Of a stretch of DNA of 17,320 bases, positions 5,890 to 13,412 are shown piece by piece. Origin of the DNA: Zetaproteobacteria bacterium (GTDB lineage Bacteria > Pseudomonadota > Alphaproteobacteria > Micavibrionales > Micavibrionaceae); the NCBI GenBank assembly GCA_002747015.1, contig NVXI01000003.1:278286-295605 (forward strand), in the 5' to 3' direction. The translations under genes were made by a program, and so were the position numbers. Each line of letters starts with the position of its first letter. Position 1 is the first letter of the stretch. Under the pieces are notes generated by a model. That model did no database searches, was not told the DNA's origin, and saw only the letters and a program-made list of their open reading frames with translations.

Positions 5890-8351
5890 AGAAGCCAAAT
5901 AATGAGCACGGCTTTTCTTTAATTGAGCTTGCTATCGTACTGGTTTTAATTGGACTGGTCATTGCGCCAGCCATTTCAATTTATCATACCCAGCGCATAA
6001 AAACAGACTGGGACAGAACAGAAGCAAATGTGGATTCCAGTGTTGATGAACTTGGAAGATTTAGATCTGTCCATGGACGTTACCCATGCCCTGCATCAGA
6101 AACAGCAGTACCTGGAGATCTAACCTATGGCCATGAAGACTGCACAGTGCATCCATTTGGAACATGTGTCGGCGGCACATGTACATATACAGGTACTGGA
6201 AATGCTGCGGGTGAAACAGTTCTAAGCGGATCTTTGCCCTTTAAAGCACTCAATTTACAAGAATCCGTTTCATTTGATAGATATCTAAATCGCCTTGATT
6301 ACGTTGTTACCTTAGCTTTAACATCAAGTGCAACATTCGATTTGGCTGGCGGTGGAATCAGTATTGTTGATAAAACTAATACAACAATCATTGAGCCTGC
6401 CGACAAAGCCCATTTTATCGTTTTGACCCACGGCCAAAATCAATATGGTGGCACAACCAAATCCGGCCTAACAAGCGCAGCATGCCTAAGTGGAACTCTT
6501 TTGGAACAAGAAAACTGTGACATAGACTCCACCTTTTTATCCGGTGAAATTGATGAAAATTTTGATGATCGTCTTGGATTTTTCAGTGGCATTGCATTAT
6601 CTGAATGGCAAGTATCAGAAGCAAATCTGGACGAAATACACCTTAAAAATGCCTCTAACATTGCGGTTGGCTCCACTATGGCAACGGATCTTAGCGCCGC
6701 AGAACAGGCCTCTGTACGCACATTTTCCGCAGAGAGCGGTTCAATTATTGCATCAGATGCCGACAATGTTAATGAAGGTCGTTTCCATTCTGAAACCATC
6801 TGTGAGTACGATGCGACAGACCCAACGAAATGTTTTGCACCGCGTCTTTTTGCAGGTAATTTAACGGCCCAAGCTTCCCCACCACGATTTGAAGCAACAA
6901 CAGTGCCCGGATCCGGGATGAGCTGCTATATACCCGGAGTACAAGATGAATTTTTGGTCGGTATTGAAAATGGTGCCCCTATTTGCGATGATGAAATCTA
7001 TATTTCCTGCCCTAATAATACATTTATAACCGGTGTTGATACAAATGGTAATGTTGAATGTGCCTCCGCGCCAAGGCCTAGATGTGACCCGGAAAACTTA
7101 CCAAAAACTTGCGGTGGAACAGGGGCTGTACCTGACACGGCCGATGGGGTTTACGCATATCTCTATTCAGGTGAATGTCGCAAAATTACAAATTATGATG
7201 CGGCCTATTTCACCGCACAAATAGCCGGATTTTCAACTGTGGGCCAAGTCAATGCCATGATCAACCAGATCAATGCGGAAACACGCACAATTGAAGACTG
7301 CGGCCCAGGCTCATCAGGCTCACAAGTTCGCGATAACTATCAATGTGAAGCAGGAACTTGGGATCTTAAACGCTCACATGAGAGACGCTATCCTTGGAAT
7401 AACTTCCCCAGCAACCCGACTGCTGGCAGCCCATGGCCTGTGGAAACGTCCTACAACGGCGCCGACCCCGGTAACAGTAACCAATATCATGATTGTTGGT
7501 GTCGTGAAGATTATAGACTTTACACATATTCTTGCCCTAGTGGATTATCCGGCACACGAATTCGTATTAGAAAGCACACATGCCCGCAAACAGCGCATTA
7601 TTGGAGTACCGTTCTTGATACCAATGAATTGTGTGGCTGTGCACCATACACACTAAACACGACACAAAGCTGTAACTCATATTACGATGAGACAAATAGC
7701 ACGAGCGGTACAACCGGATTAATCGGAACTGTTTACCATACCTTTGATGTCACATGCTCAGGTGACACACCTGTTGTACCAGCCACCCCGACCACGACCG
7801 ATGCGACTGATTGTGCATGCCCTGTGAACACCGACACTGTTGTCAGGTCTTATTGCGCAACAGGCACCACCAACAGCTGGAACAGCATATATGGGCCAGA
7901 GGCTGGCGTAAGCGGCATTGATACAACAAGCTGGATATGCCCTGGAACAACGACTGGCGGCCTTCCTGATCCAGGTGCATGGGGACCGGCAACACCACAT
8001 AGCCCACCAGCACCAGCATGTACTTGCGATACAACCCTTACAAGTTCAATCACACTTGCTTGCGGTGCTGGACTGGAAGGTACTGGCGTTGAGTATCTAA
8101 GAGAATGGGATTGCACCACTAACAACTGGGAATTACAGGGAGACTGGGACCTTGTTGCAGATAATTGCCACACCTGCACATGGAGAAGTGCGGGCACGCC
8201 TAGCTCAGAAGAATTCCCCTATGGCGGTAGCGAACATAAAGTTGGAAAGATCTGCTCATGTGGATCATCACCAACCAATCAATGCTGGGACTACGGCAGT
8301 CCTGATTATGATGTCTGGACAAGCTGCCCCTGCGTTGCCCAAGTGGATTAA
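5868..8351 (+). CDS. Pseudopilin-like protein 2 with long Cys-rich C-terminal extension
   Basis: An 827-aa protein, very large for a pilin. The 15-residue leader ends in HG, followed by FSLIELAIVLVLIGLVIAPA with Glu at mature position 5. The core to about residue 400 repeats the neighbours' plan: YPCPA (72-76), SLPF (122-125), GGTTKSG (194-200), ENC (Cys217), Cys312/Cys322 with CFAPRLFAG, and Cys381...Cys398 (CPNNTFITG...NVEC). In proteins 1 and 3 that last module ends the chain. Here about 430 more residues follow, rich in Cys, Thr, Gly and Trp, with CxC motifs at 543, 589, 649, 718, 796 and 820 and a CxxC at 767. Such a tail probably forms disulfides outside the cytoplasm. The GIG..P stalk motif of its neighbours is not recognisable (VGSTMATDLS lies in its place). 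The start has GGAG at good spacing. The function is unknown; a surface or pilus-tip adhesin is inferred. Confidence 0.8.
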   Translation: MYNTNPIKKPNNEHGFSLIELAIVLVLIGLVIAPAISIYHTQRIKTDWDRTEANVDSSVDELGRFRSVHGRYPCPASETAVPGDLTYGHEDCTVHPFGTCVGGTCTYTGTGNAAGETVLSGSLPFKALNLQESVSFDRYLNRLDYVVTLALTSSATFDLAGGGISIVDKTNTTIIEPADKAHFIVLTHGQNQYGGTTKSGLTSAACLSGTLLEQENCDIDSTFLSGEIDENFDDRLGFFSGIALSEWQVSEANLDEIHLKNASNIAVGSTMATDLSAAEQASVRTFSAESGSIIASDADNVNEGRFHSETICEYDATDPTKCFAPRLFAGNLTAQASPPRFEATTVPGSGMSCYIPGVQDEFLVGIENGAPICDDEIYISCPNNTFITGVDTNGNVECASAPRPRCDPENLPKTCGGTGAVPDTADGVYAYLYSGECRKITNYDAAYFTAQIAGFSTVGQVNAMINQINAETRTIEDCGPGSSGSQVRDNYQCEAGTWDLKRSHERRYPWNNFPSNPTAGSPWPVETSYNGADPGNSNQYHDCWCREDYRLYTYSCPSGLSGTRIRIRKHTCPQTAHYWSTVLDTNELCGCAPYTLNTTQSCNSYYDETNSTSGTTGLIGTVYHTFDVTCSGDTPVVPATPTTTDATDCACPVNTDTVVRSYCATGTTNSWNSIYGPEAGVSGIDTTSWICPGTTTGGLPDPGAWGPATPHSPPAPACTCDTTLTSSITLACGAGLEGTGVEYLREWDCTTNNWELQGDWDLVADNCHTCTWRSAGTPSSEEFPYGGSEHKVGKICSCGSSPTNQCWDYGSPDYDVWTSCPCVAQVD
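7494..8333 (+). repeat. Degenerate Cys-rich protein repeat region (CxC modules) in pseudopilin 2
   Basis: Residues 543-822 of the product carry CxC pairs at 543, 589, 649, 718, 796 and 820 and a CxxC at 767, spaced 24-69 residues apart. Several follow an acidic or small residue (DCAC, ACTC, LCGC), and a Trp often lies in the interval. The units are too diverged to show DNA-level repetition by eye. Confidence 0.5.
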
Positions 8352-8370
8352 CCTCAGGAGAATATAAGTA

Positions 8371-9648
8371 ATGCAAAAAGTCAAAATTAAGAACCACAAA
8401 ACGCAAGCCGGTTTTACACTGTTCGAACTTGCTTTGGTAATGATGATTTCCGGCCTTACAATGCTTATGCTGGCGGAGCTTGTGAGGGTTTATACAATCA
8501 ATGGCGAGTACGAAATGACACTTGAAAATACAGATATGTCACAAACAGCCTTGAGAGAATTTTTTGTTGTGCAGAAGAGATATCCCTGCCCAGCAGACCC
8601 GACACTTGTTCCTGGTGATGCCAATTATGGCTTGGAAAGATGCCGAACAGACGCAAATATTACGGCCAACCCAGATAACTGCGCCGCAACTCCACTGAAT
8701 ATATCCTGCACAACCAATTTTAGCCGTGACGGCGATCAAAATGGACAGCCTGATGTGGTCATGATTGGTATTATTCCGTTCCGCACGCTCTACAACGAGG
8801 TTATTGACACACCCTTCGTTGAGGCACATAGAAAAGATGGATATGGCGTCTACCTTTCTTATGCAGTCACAGAGCATATGACGTATAGCTGGCATAACCT
8901 GGAAAATCCAGCAAACCCGCACACAGGTGCGATACGCGTTGAAGATGAGAACGGCATCAGTGTTGTCATACCCGATGATTCCGCACATTATACTTTATTC
9001 TCTCACGGAGAAAATAGCCGTGGGGGCTATACACAAGCAGGCATAATAATTGATGATTGCCTTATACCGGCTATAATTATGGGAGATCCAGATGTAGCCG
9101 CACCGCCTGGCCCGTCCGCGGCAGGTATAATTGTTGAGAAAGAAAATTGCGATAATAATGATGCAATATTTGTACAAGGCATAAGATCTCTGGCGGATAA
9201 TTCAAATTATAATGATGATTTGTTAATTTTTAATCGTCCACAAAACAACCCTCTTTGGACACGCTCGCTTTCTGCACAAGTTCCAATTGGTGAATCATGG
9301 ATTTATAACACCAATAGAGGCTTTGTTGGGATTGGGCTAACTGACCCGGCAGAACGCCTACATATCAACGATAATTTAAGTGCAGAAGTTACAACTAGTG
9401 GCGTTGAGTATTGCGGTAATGGCGCAGACTCAACAACATGTGTTATCCCCGCCAGAATTGCAGGGACAATCGCTAGTGGTGGTGGATCCACTTGTCCAAA
9501 TGCCAATGAAGCGGCCTATGCAATTCAAGATAATCAAGTAGTTTGTCGTCAAGTCGGCTGGACAATGCCCGCGGCAAACTGCCCCGCTGGAGAGTACTTA
9601 ACTGGGTTTTCAAATCTAGGAAATATCGACTGTTCCCCGCCACCATAA
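8371..9648 (+). CDS. Pseudopilin-like protein 3 with tail-fibre-like C-terminal region
   Basis: A 425-aa third paralogue. The basic 14-residue leader (MQKVKIKNHKTQAG) precedes FTLFELALVMMISGLTMLML, with Glu at mature position 5 and one membrane helix. The same ordered boxes follow: YPCPA (71-75), GIIPFRTL (133-140), GGYTQAG (218-224), ENC (Cys260), VGIGLTDP (319-326), Cys348/Cys357 with VIPARIAG, then IQDNQVVC, and a terminal Cys404...Cys421 module (CPAGEYLTG...NIDC) ending four residues before the stop. AGGAG at 8356-8360 lies 10 nt before the ATG, and the gap from the preceding gene is 19 bp, so the three genes are almost certainly co-transcribed. A strong hairpin lies 31 bp after the stop. 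After leader cleavage it should be inserted in the inner membrane as a minor pilin subunit. The exact partner machine is not in the window. Confidence 0.8.
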   Translation: MQKVKIKNHKTQAGFTLFELALVMMISGLTMLMLAELVRVYTINGEYEMTLENTDMSQTALREFFVVQKRYPCPADPTLVPGDANYGLERCRTDANITANPDNCAATPLNISCTTNFSRDGDQNGQPDVVMIGIIPFRTLYNEVIDTPFVEAHRKDGYGVYLSYAVTEHMTYSWHNLENPANPHTGAIRVEDENGISVVIPDDSAHYTLFSHGENSRGGYTQAGIIIDDCLIPAIIMGDPDVAAPPGPSAAGIIVEKENCDNNDAIFVQGIRSLADNSNYNDDLLIFNRPQNNPLWTRSLSAQVPIGESWIYNTNRGFVGIGLTDPAERLHINDNLSAEVTTSGVEYCGNGADSTTCVIPARIAGTIASGGGSTCPNANEAAYAIQDNQVVCRQVGWTMPAANCPAGEYLTGFSNLGNIDCSPPP

Positions 9649-9679
9649 CCTAAACAATACCGAAATGCCGAAACAAATA

Positions 9680-9710
9680 AAAAAGCGACCCAATACTCCG
9701 GTCGCTTTTT
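9680..9710. terminator. Bidirectional Rho-independent terminator between the pseudopilin cluster and gcrA
   Basis: A perfect 11-bp stem, AAAAAGCGACC with GGTCGCTTTTT, encloses a 9-nt loop. The arms are A-rich on the left and T-rich on the right, so it reads as a terminator on both strands. It ends the plus-strand pseudopilin transcript and the minus-strand gcrA transcript (gcrA stop at 9735). Confidence 0.9.
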
Positions 9711-9734
9711 ATTGTTCATAATTTAGGAAAAACT

Positions 9735-10262
9735 CTAGCTAGCAGAAGCAGCCTTCTTCACTTCTGACGCGCCACGTACTGCTCGCACATCTTTATGCGC
9801 ACCAAGAATACGGTTGCGCGTGGCAGCCTGATACGCAATCTTCGCATGCTCTTCACAATACGGAATACCGGAAATACTCGTCTCACCACAAAAACCAAAG
9901 CCTTCTTCGCGCGGATCACCAGAAGGCCAACGGCACATACGCGGTTTTAAATCCAATAGACTATATAATGCTCCTGATGAAGCTGGACTATCCTTCCCAC
10001 TAGAAGCAGAAACCGTCTTTACCGTAGACGAAGCGGCAACAACCTTCACTTTTTCTACAGGTGCTTTGCGCTGCGTATTTTTATTGGCTGGTTTTTTATT
10101 CTGCTGAATAGGAGAAACTCTATTTGAAAGTTTCAAACGGTGTGCCTTCCCAATCACAGCATTGCGCGTTACACCACCAAGTTTTTTAGCAATTTCCGCA
10201 GCAGTATGCCCATCCCCCCATAACTTCTTTAAAATGGATACGCGATCATCAGTCCAACTCAT
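9735..10262 (-). CDS. gcrA: GcrA cell cycle regulator
   Basis: A DNA-associated transcription regulator of Alphaproteobacteria. In Caulobacter it works with sigma70 holoenzyme at promoters carrying CcrM-methylated GANTC sites and drives cell-cycle genes. The 175-aa product begins with the family signature MSWTDDRVSILKKLW, followed by the helix-turn-helix GHTAAEIAKKLGGVTRNAVIGKAHRLKL (about residues 18-46). A Lys/Ala/Ser-rich low-complexity linker runs to about residue 100. The conserved C-terminal part has CRWPSGDP (Cys110), FCGE (Cys125) and YCEEH (Cys136, His139), which together look like a small metal site. The open frame extends 15 codons upstream, but ATG 10262 is chosen because GGAGG lies 6 nt before it and the family starts there. 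It stands downstream of era on the same strand, separated by 198 bp, so it probably has its own promoter. Confidence 0.95.
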   Translation of the reverse strand: MSWTDDRVSILKKLWGDGHTAAEIAKKLGGVTRNAVIGKAHRLKLSNRVSPIQQNKKPANKNTQRKAPVEKVKVVAASSTVKTVSASSGKDSPASSGALYSLLDLKPRMCRWPSGDPREEGFGFCGETSISGIPYCEEHAKIAYQAATRNRILGAHKDVRAVRGASEVKKAASAS

Positions 10263-10268
10263 TTTAAT

Positions 10269-10273
10269 CCTCC
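10269..10273 (-). promoter_or_regulatory. Ribosome binding site of gcrA
   Basis: A perfect GGAGG 6 nt upstream of ATG 10262. It excludes the longer reading that would start at 10307. Confidence 0.75.
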
Positions 10274-10385
10274 AATAATACAAACAAAAGGGCTCACATC
10301 CATGCAAAACACTGATGTAAAATACTTTTCTCTAAATCTCTAACTAAGATCTACAATCTATCAGGAACATAAAATTTTCGCTATC

Positions 10386-10412
10386 GGATAAAAATAAAAG
10401 AAACCTTTATCC
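10386..10412. repeat. Short inverted repeat in the era-gcrA intergenic region
   Basis: GGATAAA (10386-10392) and TTTATCC (10406-10412) form a 7-bp inverted repeat around a 13-nt A-rich spacer. It lacks the G+C stem and T-run of a good terminator. It could be an operator or a weak RNA hairpin behind era. The rest of the 198-bp gap is A+T-rich and shows nothing else except one GANTC (10434-10438). Confidence 0.3.
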
Positions 10413-10460
10413 ACAAACTGAAATTTTCATGACGATTCCATGATCACAACACAAGCAAAA

Positions 10461-11375
10461 CTAACGCGGAATATCCAAGCCAAACATTGTATAATTCTCA
10501 ACGCGTTCTGCCCAATTCCCTTGAACTTTCACGAAAATTTTCAAATGAACCCGCTGCCCCATTATCTCTTCTAATTCCTCGCGGGAGCTCTGCCCTATTG
10601 CTTTAATTTTAGAGCCATTTTTACCAAGCATAATGCTTTTTTGACTTTCTTTCTCGACATAAACAAGTTGAGTTATTTTAACGCTGCCATTATCAAAATC
10701 TTCCCATGTTTCCGTTTCCACAAAAACAGCATATGGAATTTCTTGATGTAATAAATGAAATATTTTCTCACGCGTTATTTCCGCCGCCATAAGGCGCATC
10801 GGCATATCGCTCATCTGATCTTCTGGATATATCCACTGCTGGCATGGCAAAATACCGGCCAAATATGCGGATAAATCCTTAACACCCATACCGCTTAACG
10901 CGCTTAACATAAAGGTCGATATATACGGAAATTCTTCGTTAAATTCTTGCGTTAACTTCAATAATAATGGCTTTGGGATTTTATCAACCTTATTCAAAAC
11001 CAAAATAACATTCTTTTCATTTGCCAATGATTTGAGTATCATTTTATTTTGCTCAAGTGGATTTTTAATCGCAACATCAATCAAATGCACGATAAAATCA
11101 GCATCTTCCAAACTGGACAGCGCCGCCGTTACCATCGCCTTTTCCAAGGTTTTTCTGGGCTTAAAAATTCCAGGCGTATCAATCAATACAATTTGCGTTT
11201 TTTCATATGCAGCCATGCCCAAAATGCGCGTGCGTGTTGTTTGTACTTTACGCGATACGATCGAGACTTTCGATCCCACCATCTTGTTAATTAGCGTCGA
11301 TTTTCCTGCATTGGTTAAACCAATAACACTAACAAACCCGCAACGTGTATCCCCTAAATCATTTTCTTCAGTCAT
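10461..11375 (-). CDS. era: GTPase Era
   Basis: An essential GTPase that binds the 3' end of 16S rRNA and helps 30S subunit maturation. The 304-aa product matches the usual ~300 aa. GTPase motifs are G1 GLTNAGKST (residues 19-27), G3 DTPG (66-69), G4 NKVD (128-131) and the later SALSG (G5). The C-terminal type II KH domain has the GKNGSKIKAIG loop, ending in WAERVENY and GLD. G1 reads NAGKST rather than NVGKST, which is frequent in alphaproteobacterial Era. ATG 11375 is chosen because the family starts a few residues before the FVSVIG strand. The frame runs open into rnc, but the longer forms are arginine-rich and unlike Era. It starts 19 bp after the rnc stop in the lepB-rnc-era operon, a coupling common in Proteobacteria and consistent with a shared rRNA-processing role. 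The Shine-Dalgarno site is weak (GAAAAGAAA). Confidence 0.96.
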   Translation of the reverse strand: MTEENDLGDTRCGFVSVIGLTNAGKSTLINKMVGSKVSIVSRKVQTTRTRILGMAAYEKTQIVLIDTPGIFKPRKTLEKAMVTAALSSLEDADFIVHLIDVAIKNPLEQNKMILKSLANEKNVILVLNKVDKIPKPLLLKLTQEFNEEFPYISTFMLSALSGMGVKDLSAYLAGILPCQQWIYPEDQMSDMPMRLMAAEITREKIFHLLHQEIPYAVFVETETWEDFDNGSVKITQLVYVEKESQKSIMLGKNGSKIKAIGQSSREELEEIMGQRVHLKIFVKVQGNWAERVENYTMFGLDIPR

Positions 11376-11394
11376 AATTTTTCTTTTCACAAAA

Positions 11395-12066
11395 TCAGGA
11401 TGTGCACACACCCTCCATAAAATATTCTGCAGCCAACTTTTCGGCCTCCGCGCGCGAACGCCCCTTTGCCGTAACCGGCTCATGCCCTTTAATCGTCAGC
11501 TGAATTTCAAAAATCGGCACATGATCTGGGCCACTCTGCCCAATAATATCATAATGCGGTAAAGCTAACCCTTGCGCCTGCGCCCATTCCTGTATTTCCG
11601 TTTTGGGATGTTGAGGAGGTTTTGTCATCATACCCAAAACCCCTTCCCACTGTGTCTCGATCAAGGCGTAACATGGTACAAACCCACCATCAAGATATAA
11701 TGCACCAATCACGGACTCAAACACATCAGCCAAAATATGATCATTCTTTGCGCCGCCAGCATCGCGCTCCGCATCTGAAAATATTATATAATCCCCTAGA
11801 TTAATCTGTGTAGCAAGCTTTGCCAACGTTTCTCCTTGCACTAAAAATGCAAGGCGTTTTGCAAGATCGCCTTCCTTTTCATTGGGAAACTTTCTAAATA
11901 GCAAAGATGCAATCGCAAGACCCAACACCCGATCACCGAGGAACTCAAGGCGTTCATAATTTTCATCCTGACCTGTACTGGAATGCGTCAATGCAGTCTG
12001 CAATAAAGTTTCATCCTTAAAAGAATATCCAATGATATCTTGAAGTTCTGTGCCTGACTTTATCAT
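11395..12066 (-). CDS. rnc: Ribonuclease III
   Basis: A double-stranded-RNA endonuclease that processes rRNA precursors and regulates some mRNAs. It works as a dimer with Mg2+. The 223-aa product carries the signature ERLEFLGDRVL. The catalytic residues fall at exactly the E. coli numbering: Glu38, Asp45, Asp114 and Glu117 (DVFE). The C-terminal third, from about residue 152 (PKTEIQEWAQAQG) to 218, is a double-stranded RNA-binding domain ending in GRSRAEAEKLAAEYFM. The start at 12066 lies 15 bp after the lepB stop, preceded by AGGGGTGGG. The gene lies between lepB and era, the standard order. Length and motifs are normal and nothing suggests loss of function. Confidence 0.97.
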   Translation of the reverse strand: MIKSGTELQDIIGYSFKDETLLQTALTHSSTGQDENYERLEFLGDRVLGLAIASLLFRKFPNEKEGDLAKRLAFLVQGETLAKLATQINLGDYIIFSDAERDAGGAKNDHILADVFESVIGALYLDGGFVPCYALIETQWEGVLGMMTKPPQHPKTEIQEWAQAQGLALPHYDIIGQSGPDHVPIFEIQLTIKGHEPVTAKGRSRAEAEKLAAEYFMEGVCTS

Positions 12067-12081
12067 TCAAAGCCCACCCCT

Positions 12082-12918
12082 TTACTTATCGCTTGTCTTA
12101 ACATCGCGAACCGGATCAATATCCATGGCAAGACGATCATAGCGTATACTCCACGGCCACTTCCAAAACTCTAAAAGGCCTGCATAACCATTTGTAGAGA
12201 AAAACAGAAAATCCGCGCGACCAACAATATTCTCAAATGGAACCGGACCGACTCTTTCTGAAACGCGACTATCCTGTGAATTATCACGGTTATCACCCAT
12301 CACAAAATAATGCCCCTCTGGCACGGTATATAAATCAGTATCATCCAATGGCCCCATATCGGATTCTTCATAAATACGATGTTTCACCCCGCCTGGAAGT
12401 GTTTCAATATATTCTAGAGCTGGCAGCGTTGCGCCGCTGGCCTTTTCTAGCATTATTTCACCAACCAGTTCACGCGGGACAAGTTCATCATTAATAAAAA
12501 GCCGCCCTCGACGAACCATAACCGTTTCACCAGGCAAGGCAACAACGCGCTTAATATAATCAATACTGGTATTGATCGGTAACGCAAACACAATCACATC
12601 ACCGCGCGCTGGCTCTTCAGGCCAAAGGCGCTGTTCAATCGGCGCAATGCCAAATGGGAAAGAGTATCGGCTGTAGCCATAAGCAGGCTTATTTACGAAT
12701 AAATAATCACCAACCAGTAATGTCGGCTTCATTGAACCGGAAGGAATATGAAATGGCTCAAACAAAACCGAACGAATAAGTAAAGCAATACAAACCGCAA
12801 CCAATGCCGTTTTCATAAACTCACTGATTTCACCCTTTTCAATAAGGATAGGCTTTTTTTGCTCTTGATCATCATTTTGATCCGGCGCATCCACTATATT
12901 TTCAATTTTATCTGACAT
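12082..12918 (-). CDS. lepB: Signal peptidase I
   Basis: The inner-membrane serine protease that removes signal peptides from exported preproteins on the periplasmic side. The 278-aa product has an acidic cytosolic N-terminus, one membrane helix at about residues 35-53, then the catalytic box PSGSM with Ser62, box D with the general-base Lys123 (YIKRVVALPGE), and GDNRDNSQDSR (box E). A single membrane segment is usual in Alphaproteobacteria, whereas E. coli LepB has two. The start ATG 12918 fits the family, but the preceding bases show no clear Shine-Dalgarno sequence. It is separated from acpS by 73 bp, the largest gap in this run, which may hold a secondary promoter. It is followed by rnc after 15 bp. 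Confidence 0.96.
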   Translation of the reverse strand: MSDKIENIVDAPDQNDDQEQKKPILIEKGEISEFMKTALVAVCIALLIRSVLFEPFHIPSGSMKPTLLVGDYLFVNKPAYGYSRYSFPFGIAPIEQRLWPEEPARGDVIVFALPINTSIDYIKRVVALPGETVMVRRGRLFINDELVPRELVGEIMLEKASGATLPALEYIETLPGGVKHRIYEESDMGPLDDTDLYTVPEGHYFVMGDNRDNSQDSRVSERVGPVPFENIVGRADFLFFSTNGYAGLLEFWKWPWSIRYDRLAMDIDPVRDVKTSDK

Positions 12919-12991
12919 AGTAAAAGGGTGTACAGGAAAAACAGGCGAAAATCCAGCGGAGAATAACCACCGCCACGCTTTACGAACAATT

Positions 12992-13399
12992 CTAAAAAGG
13001 AGAGGCTTCTATCACGACAAAGGCCTGCGCGTAGGGTGGCTCATCCGTTAAAGATAAATGCAAAACAGGACGCATGTTCTCGGGGACTAACTTATTTAAC
13101 TGTGACAATGCACCACCACTTAGAACTAAAGAAGGGCGAGAGTTCTCACCCTCCACAACGCCAATATCCTTCATCATTATATCATTTATAAAACCAGTCC
13201 CCAACGCCTTTACACACGCCTCTTTCGCGGCAAAACGTTTGGCATAAGTTGCAGCCACCTGTTCTACGCCGCGTCGCTTTGCGGCCTTTTCCTGCTCAAT
13301 ATCCGTAAAGCACCGATTTTCAAAACGCCTACCATGGCGTTCCAAAATTTCTTGAATGCGCCGTATATCAACTAGATCGATACCAATTCCAATAATCAT
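12992..13399 (-). CDS. acpS: Holo-[acyl-carrier-protein] synthase
   Basis: Transfers the 4'-phosphopantetheine arm of CoA to the serine of acyl carrier protein, making it active for fatty acid synthesis. The 135-aa product has the family N-terminus MIIGIGIDLVDIRRI with the metal-binding Asp8, and KRFAAKEACVKALG, in which Glu60 is the second metal ligand. LHLSLTDEPPYAQAFVV near the end is also typical. The length is normal. The start is supported by AGGGGG 4 nt upstream. It sits 13 bp behind the DUF2062 gene and ahead of lepB, the usual alphaproteobacterial order, although pdxJ, often found just before acpS in this class, is absent here. Confidence 0.95.
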   Translation of the reverse strand: MIIGIGIDLVDIRRIQEILERHGRRFENRCFTDIEQEKAAKRRGVEQVAATYAKRFAAKEACVKALGTGFINDIMMKDIGVVEGENSRPSLVLSGGALSQLNKLVPENMRPVLHLSLTDEPPYAQAFVVIEASPF

Positions 13400-13412
13400 A
13401 AGACCCCCTAGA

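Noticed and set aside
6440..6799. Minus-strand 119-codon open frame within pseudopilin 2
   Set aside because: Antisense to a region whose plus-strand translation aligns with both neighbouring paralogues.
8539..8988. Minus-strand 149-codon open frame within pseudopilin 3
   Set aside because: Cys/Ile-rich translation without family features; the plus-strand frame has clear prepilin and paralogy evidence.
4525..9648. A shufflon-like recombination system acting on pilin C-termini
   Set aside because: No site-specific recombinase gene and no repeated inverted crossover sequences were noticed near the 3' ends; the resemblance to variable pilus-tip adhesins is architectural only.
11295..11321. Era P-loop reading GLTNAGKST instead of the common NVGKST, as a possible defect
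   Set aside because: All GTP-binding positions (G, GK, S/T) are kept, and the Ala variant is usual in alphaproteobacterial Era.
11032..11562. Long plus-strand open frame opposite era and rnc
   Set aside because: Antisense to two unmistakable conserved genes, with no recognisable motif or ribosome binding site.
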